NCBI GenBank assembly: GCA_027064485.1
Contig: JAMOPR010000257.1
Span: 1 to 7,988, forward strand
Reading direction: 5' to 3'
Source: Desulfurobacteriaceae bacterium
GTDB taxonomy: Bacteria; Aquificota; Aquificia; Desulfurobacteriales; Desulfurobacteriaceae
Length of the DNA: 7,988 nucleotides
Under the pieces are notes generated by a model. The model ran no database searches. It was not told the origin of the DNA and saw only the letters and a list, made by a program, of their open reading frames with translations. The position numbers were made by a program, and so were the translations under genes. Shown here one piece after another: positions 5,698 through 7,988 of this stretch (the first letter of the stretch is position 1; every line of letters begins with the position of its first letter).

Positions 5698-7410
5698 ATG
5701 AAGAATAAGGAGCTTGCATCGATATTTGAAAAATGGGCAGATATACTGGAATTTATGGGGGATAATCCTTACCATATAAGAGCTTATAGGAATGCTGCCC
5801 GTTTAATAAACGATTTGTCTGAAGATATTGAGGTTTTGGCTAAAGAGGGGAAACTCTCAAAATTGCCCGGTATAGGTCAAAGGCTTCAGGCAAAGATTTT
5901 GGAGTTTTTAAAAACCGGAAAAATTGAAGAGTTTGAGAAGTTGAAGGATAAAGTTCCGGACACAATATTTACGCTTCTTGATATTCCAGGCGTTGGTCCT
6001 AAAACGGTTAAGCTTCTCTATGAGGAATTAGGCATAAGAAGCGTTGAGGACCTGAAAAGAGCAATAGAGAAGGGGGAACTCTTAAAGTTGCCTGGATTTG
6101 GTCCAAAGAGGGTAGAAAAGATTAAGAAAGGGATAGAGCTTCTTGAGAAATCCGGGGGAAGAATACTGTTGGGCGTTGCTGTGTTTATTGCAGATAGAAT
6201 TATTGAGCAGCTAAAAAGTCATTCGGCTGTTAAAAGAATTTCTGTTTGTGGTTCTACCAGGAGGATGAAAGAAACTGTTGGAGATATAGATATTTTAGCC
6301 ACAGGAAAGAACCTTGAGATAATAGAAGCTTTCGTTAATTTGCCTAACGTTAAAGAGGTTCTCTGGAAGGGAACGAAAAAGGCAACTATTATAGTTGAGG
6401 AGGGAGAACAGGTTGATTTAAGAGTGATAGAGCCAGATTCTTATGGTGCTGCTCTTCAGTATTTTACAGGTTCTAAAGCTCACAATATACATTTGAGAAC
6501 TATTTGTGTGAAAAAGGGTTTAAAGCTTAATGAATATGGATTGTTTAAGGGAGAAGAAAGAATTGCAGGGAGAACTGAGGAGGAAATCTACGAAGCTTTG
6601 GGTATGGATACTCCGCCTCCAGAAATCAGAGAGGATACCGGTGAGATAGAGGCAGCGCTTGAACGTAAACTTCCTGAGCTAATAGGTTACGGTGAAATCA
6701 GGGGTGATTTGCATATTCATTCCCGGTGGAGTGACGGAGCATCTACAATAGAAGAAATAGTAAGAAAAGCTATTGAAATGGGTTATGAGTATGTGGGGAT
6801 AAGTGACCATTCAAAATCTTTGAAGGTGGCTAATGGACTATCAGAAGAAGATGTGTTGAGAAGAAACTACGAAATAGATAAGTTGAATGAGAAGTTTGCC
6901 GGGAAGATAAGGATTTTGAAAGGTATGGAGGTGGATATTTTGCCGAATGGTTCTTTAGATTATGATGATGAGCTCTTGAAAGAGCTTGATTTTGTCATAG
7001 CTGCCGTTCATTCAAGATTTTCTCAGGATAATACTGAAAGGATAATTAAAGCGATGGAGAATCCTTACGTTAATATTATTGCTCATCCAACAGGTAGGGT
7101 GATTGGTCAAAGGGAAGGATATCCTGTTGATATAGAGAAGATTATGGATAAAGCTGTTGAAACGGGAACAGCTTTAGAAGTTAATTCCTACTATAACAGG
7201 CTTGATTTGAGTGCAGCGCACTGTAGGTTGGCTGTTAAGAAGGGAGTTAAATTGGCAATTAATACCGATTCTCACCATGTTGACCATATGTGGATGGTGA
7301 AGTTGGGAGTTGGAACAGCGAGGAGGGGTTGGGTTGAAAGGAAGGATGTTGTAAATGCTTGGGGTTTGGGGGATTTTCTCGCTTTTGTAAATAAGAAAAG
7401 AAGTGTGTGA
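5698..7410 (+). CDS. polX: DNA polymerase/3'-5' exonuclease PolX (family X with PHP domain)
   Basis: Bacterial family X polymerase acting in gap-filling base-excision repair; the PHP domain gives a metal-dependent 3'-5' exonuclease. The 570 residues equal the B. subtilis PolX length as I recall it. Helix-hairpin-helix motifs: LPGIG (56-60), IPGVG (96-100), LPGFG (131-135). Polymerase site: GSTRR (185-189), GDID with catalytic D196 and D198, third aspartate D240 (VDLRVI), and the nucleotide-pocket YFTGS (255-259). PHP metal ligands: H339 and H341 in DLHIH, D346, H371 (SDHS), E411 (GMEVD), H438 (AAVHS), H463 (IAHP), D524 and H526 (NTDSHH). All expected residues are present, so both activities should be intact. 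The ATG is preceded by GGGAG at 5 nt; an in-frame TTG at 5686 would add four residues without support. It is transcribed divergently from the histidine kinase unit. Confidence 0.97.
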   Translation: MKNKELASIFEKWADILEFMGDNPYHIRAYRNAARLINDLSEDIEVLAKEGKLSKLPGIGQRLQAKILEFLKTGKIEEFEKLKDKVPDTIFTLLDIPGVGPKTVKLLYEELGIRSVEDLKRAIEKGELLKLPGFGPKRVEKIKKGIELLEKSGGRILLGVAVFIADRIIEQLKSHSAVKRISVCGSTRRMKETVGDIDILATGKNLEIIEAFVNLPNVKEVLWKGTKKATIIVEEGEQVDLRVIEPDSYGAALQYFTGSKAHNIHLRTICVKKGLKLNEYGLFKGEERIAGRTEEEIYEALGMDTPPPEIREDTGEIEAALERKLPELIGYGEIRGDLHIHSRWSDGASTIEEIVRKAIEMGYEYVGISDHSKSLKVANGLSEEDVLRRNYEIDKLNEKFAGKIRILKGMEVDILPNGSLDYDDELLKELDFVIAAVHSRFSQDNTERIIKAMENPYVNIIAHPTGRVIGQREGYPVDIEKIMDKAVETGTALEVNSYYNRLDLSAAHCRLAVKKGVKLAINTDSHHVDHMWMVKLGVGTARRGWVERKDVVNAWGLGDFLAFVNKKRSV

Positions 7411-7475
7411 AAAAATTTCCTTGTTTTTGAAAGTTGGAGGTATTAATATAGATTGCAAAGAGCAGGAGGATTTAG

Positions 7476-7508
7476 ATGGGAGGAGCGAATGCCGACTATA
7501 CCTATTGA
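7476..7508 (+). CDS. Possible 10-codon leader peptide overlapping the next gene's start
   Basis: A short frame, MGGANADYTY then TGA, begins at an ATG 6 nt after a consensus AGGAGG (7464-7469). It is out of frame with the coiled-coil gene, whose ATG (7489) lies inside it, and it ends 17 nt beyond that ATG. It may couple translation, or simply be chance in a purine-rich stretch. No family can be assigned. Confidence 0.25.
   Translation: MGGANADYTY
7478..7485 (+). promoter_or_regulatory. Shine-Dalgarno deciding the coiled-coil gene start
   Basis: GGGAGGAG with the GGAGG core at 7479-7483, 5 nt before the ATG at 7489. Two further GGAGG cores lie upstream at 7436-7440 and 7465-7469. This one best fits the in-frame ATG that starts MPTIPIELYE. 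Confidence 0.7.
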
Positions 7509-7869
7509 ATTATATGAACTTTTTGAGAGAAAGCTTGGGAAAGAAGAAGCAAAAGAGGCTCTAAAACTTATAGAGCAAGTATTTGAGACGGTTGAAGAGA
7601 AGGCTAGAGAGCAAAAATCAGTAGTCAAGGCTGAGTTAAGGGATGAACTTAGGAAAGAACTTGCGACTAAAGAAGATATTTCTTTGGTTGAACGAGAGAT
7701 TGAATTGGTTAGACAGGAACTTGAAACTGCAAGACAGGAACTGAAAGGTGAAATAAAGACTTTGGAAGAAAGAATAAAAAGATGGTTGGTGATACTTGGT
7801 TTTTTGATAGTTATAACGAATCAAAATACCGTTTTGTTTTTATTAAAACTCATTGGTGTTTTAAAATAA
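7489..7869 (+). CDS. Small coiled-coil protein with C-terminal membrane anchor (DUF1640/CCDC90-like style)
   Basis: A 126-residue protein of unknown role. A short N-terminal head (1-30, including KLGKEEAKEALKLI) leads into a charged Glu/Lys/Arg helix, about 30-97, with 3-4 spaced hydrophobics (I71, V74, L78, A81, L85, then I89, L92, I96) typical of a coiled coil. A hydrophobic segment at about 99-122 ends the chain, so it probably sits as a tail-anchored or single-pass membrane protein with the coiled coil in the cytoplasm. The phrase LATKEDI (59-64) is typical of the widespread small DUF1640-like coiled-coil proteins; that is a resemblance, not a proven membership. I chose the ATG at 7489 for its ribosome site; an in-frame TTG at 7453 would add 12 residues. 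It lies 78 nt after polX with no visible terminator between them, so co-transcription is possible. Its stop is 5 bp from the convergent tsaD stop. Confidence 0.8.
   Translation: MPTIPIELYELFERKLGKEEAKEALKLIEQVFETVEEKAREQKSVVKAELRDELRKELATKEDISLVEREIELVRQELETARQELKGEIKTLEERIKRWLVILGFLIVITNQNTVLFLLKLIGVLK
7711..7752 (+). repeat. Tandem 21-bp heptad repeat inside the coiled-coil gene
   Basis: The 11-mer agacaggaact occurs at 7711-7721 and again at 7732-7742, exactly 21 bp apart, coding RQELETA then RQELKGE. The step equals one coiled-coil heptad, consistent with duplication of a seven-codon unit followed by divergence. Confidence 0.6.
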
Positions 7870-7874
7870 AATTC

Positions 7875-7988
7875 TTATTTGCTGTTTAATATAGAGCGGG
7901 CTGCTGCAGAAATTGTTAGAGGGTCTTCTCCTTCCAACAGGTATTTCATGTATCCTACAAATGCAACCATAGCGCCGTTGTCGGAGGT
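7875..7988 (-). CDS. tsaD: TsaD (tRNA t6A synthesis protein), C-terminal 37 residues only
   Basis: Read on the minus strand from the window edge the frame gives TSDNGAMVAFVGYMKYLLEG..., 37 codons then TAA. This matches the C-terminus of TsaD/Kae1/Qri7, where the conserved (T/S)DNxAM carries a metal- and ATP-site aspartate, followed by a helix and a closing motif of the type ISAAARSIL. TsaD transfers the threonylcarbamoyl group to A37 of ANN-decoding tRNAs in the cytoplasm. The start lies outside the window. Only 5 bp separate its stop from that of the convergent coiled-coil gene, so there is no room for a separate terminator between them. Confidence 0.9.
   Translation of the reverse strand, partial: TSDNGAMVAFVGYMKYLLEGEDPLTISAAARSILNSK

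Noticed and set aside
7411..7435. Possible polX terminator (A-run followed by T-run)
   Set aside because: Only a short A/T complementarity without a GC stem; not a credible intrinsic terminator.
7421..7449. TTGTTT (7421-7426) and TAATAT (7444-7449) as a promoter for the coiled-coil gene
   Set aside because: Spacing of 17 bp is right, but both hexamers are weak and the surrounding DNA is AT-rich; not enough to list as a feature.
7174..7628. Minus-strand open frames opposite the polX end and the coiled-coil gene
   Set aside because: No family motif or ribosome site; antisense to better supported genes.

Overview
The window is a compact AT-rich bacterial chromosome segment with almost no non-coding DNA. 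It encodes a Gram-negative envelope (BamA, a Skp/OmpH-like chaperone, LpxD). Its proteins are rich in Lys and Glu, and it also carries a PHP-type family X DNA polymerase and an archaeal-looking small protein kinase. That mix suggests a thermophilic, LPS-making, deep-branching bacterium. Aquificota, perhaps near Desulfurobacteriaceae, is my best guess; it rests on gene content and style only and no search was run.

Layout: (1) 1-597, plus strand, a RIO/COG2112-like protein kinase, probably cut by the window edge. (2) 572-5622, minus strand, a four-gene unit read leftwards: PhoR-like sensor histidine kinase, bamA, ompH/skp-like, lpxD. It has a good -10 box just upstream of the histidine kinase. 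Gaps are 41 nt and 16 nt, and the last junction is a 1-nt stop/start overlap. The lpxD 3' end overlaps the kinase 3' end by 26 bp, tail to tail. (3) 5623-5697, a 75-bp divergent promoter region. (4) 5698-7410, plus strand, polX. (5) 7489-7869, plus strand, a small coiled-coil protein with a C-terminal membrane segment, preceded by stacked ribosome-binding sites and a possible 10-codon leader. (6) 7875-7988, minus strand, the 3' end of tsaD, convergent with gene 5 across 5 bp.

The bamA-ompH-lpxD order is the classic outer-membrane biogenesis cluster: BamA inserts beta-barrel proteins, the Skp-like chaperone escorts them through the periplasm, and LpxD makes lipid A precursor. The less usual element is a histidine kinase, without a response regulator in view, as the first gene of that cluster. 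PolX (repair synthesis) and TsaD (tRNA t6A modification) are housekeeping neighbours.

I find no mobile element, CRISPR array, RNA gene or convincing new defence system. The points worth a second look are the histidine kinase placement, the archaeal-type kinase, the start-site architecture of several genes, and two odd features of the BamA POTRA domains.
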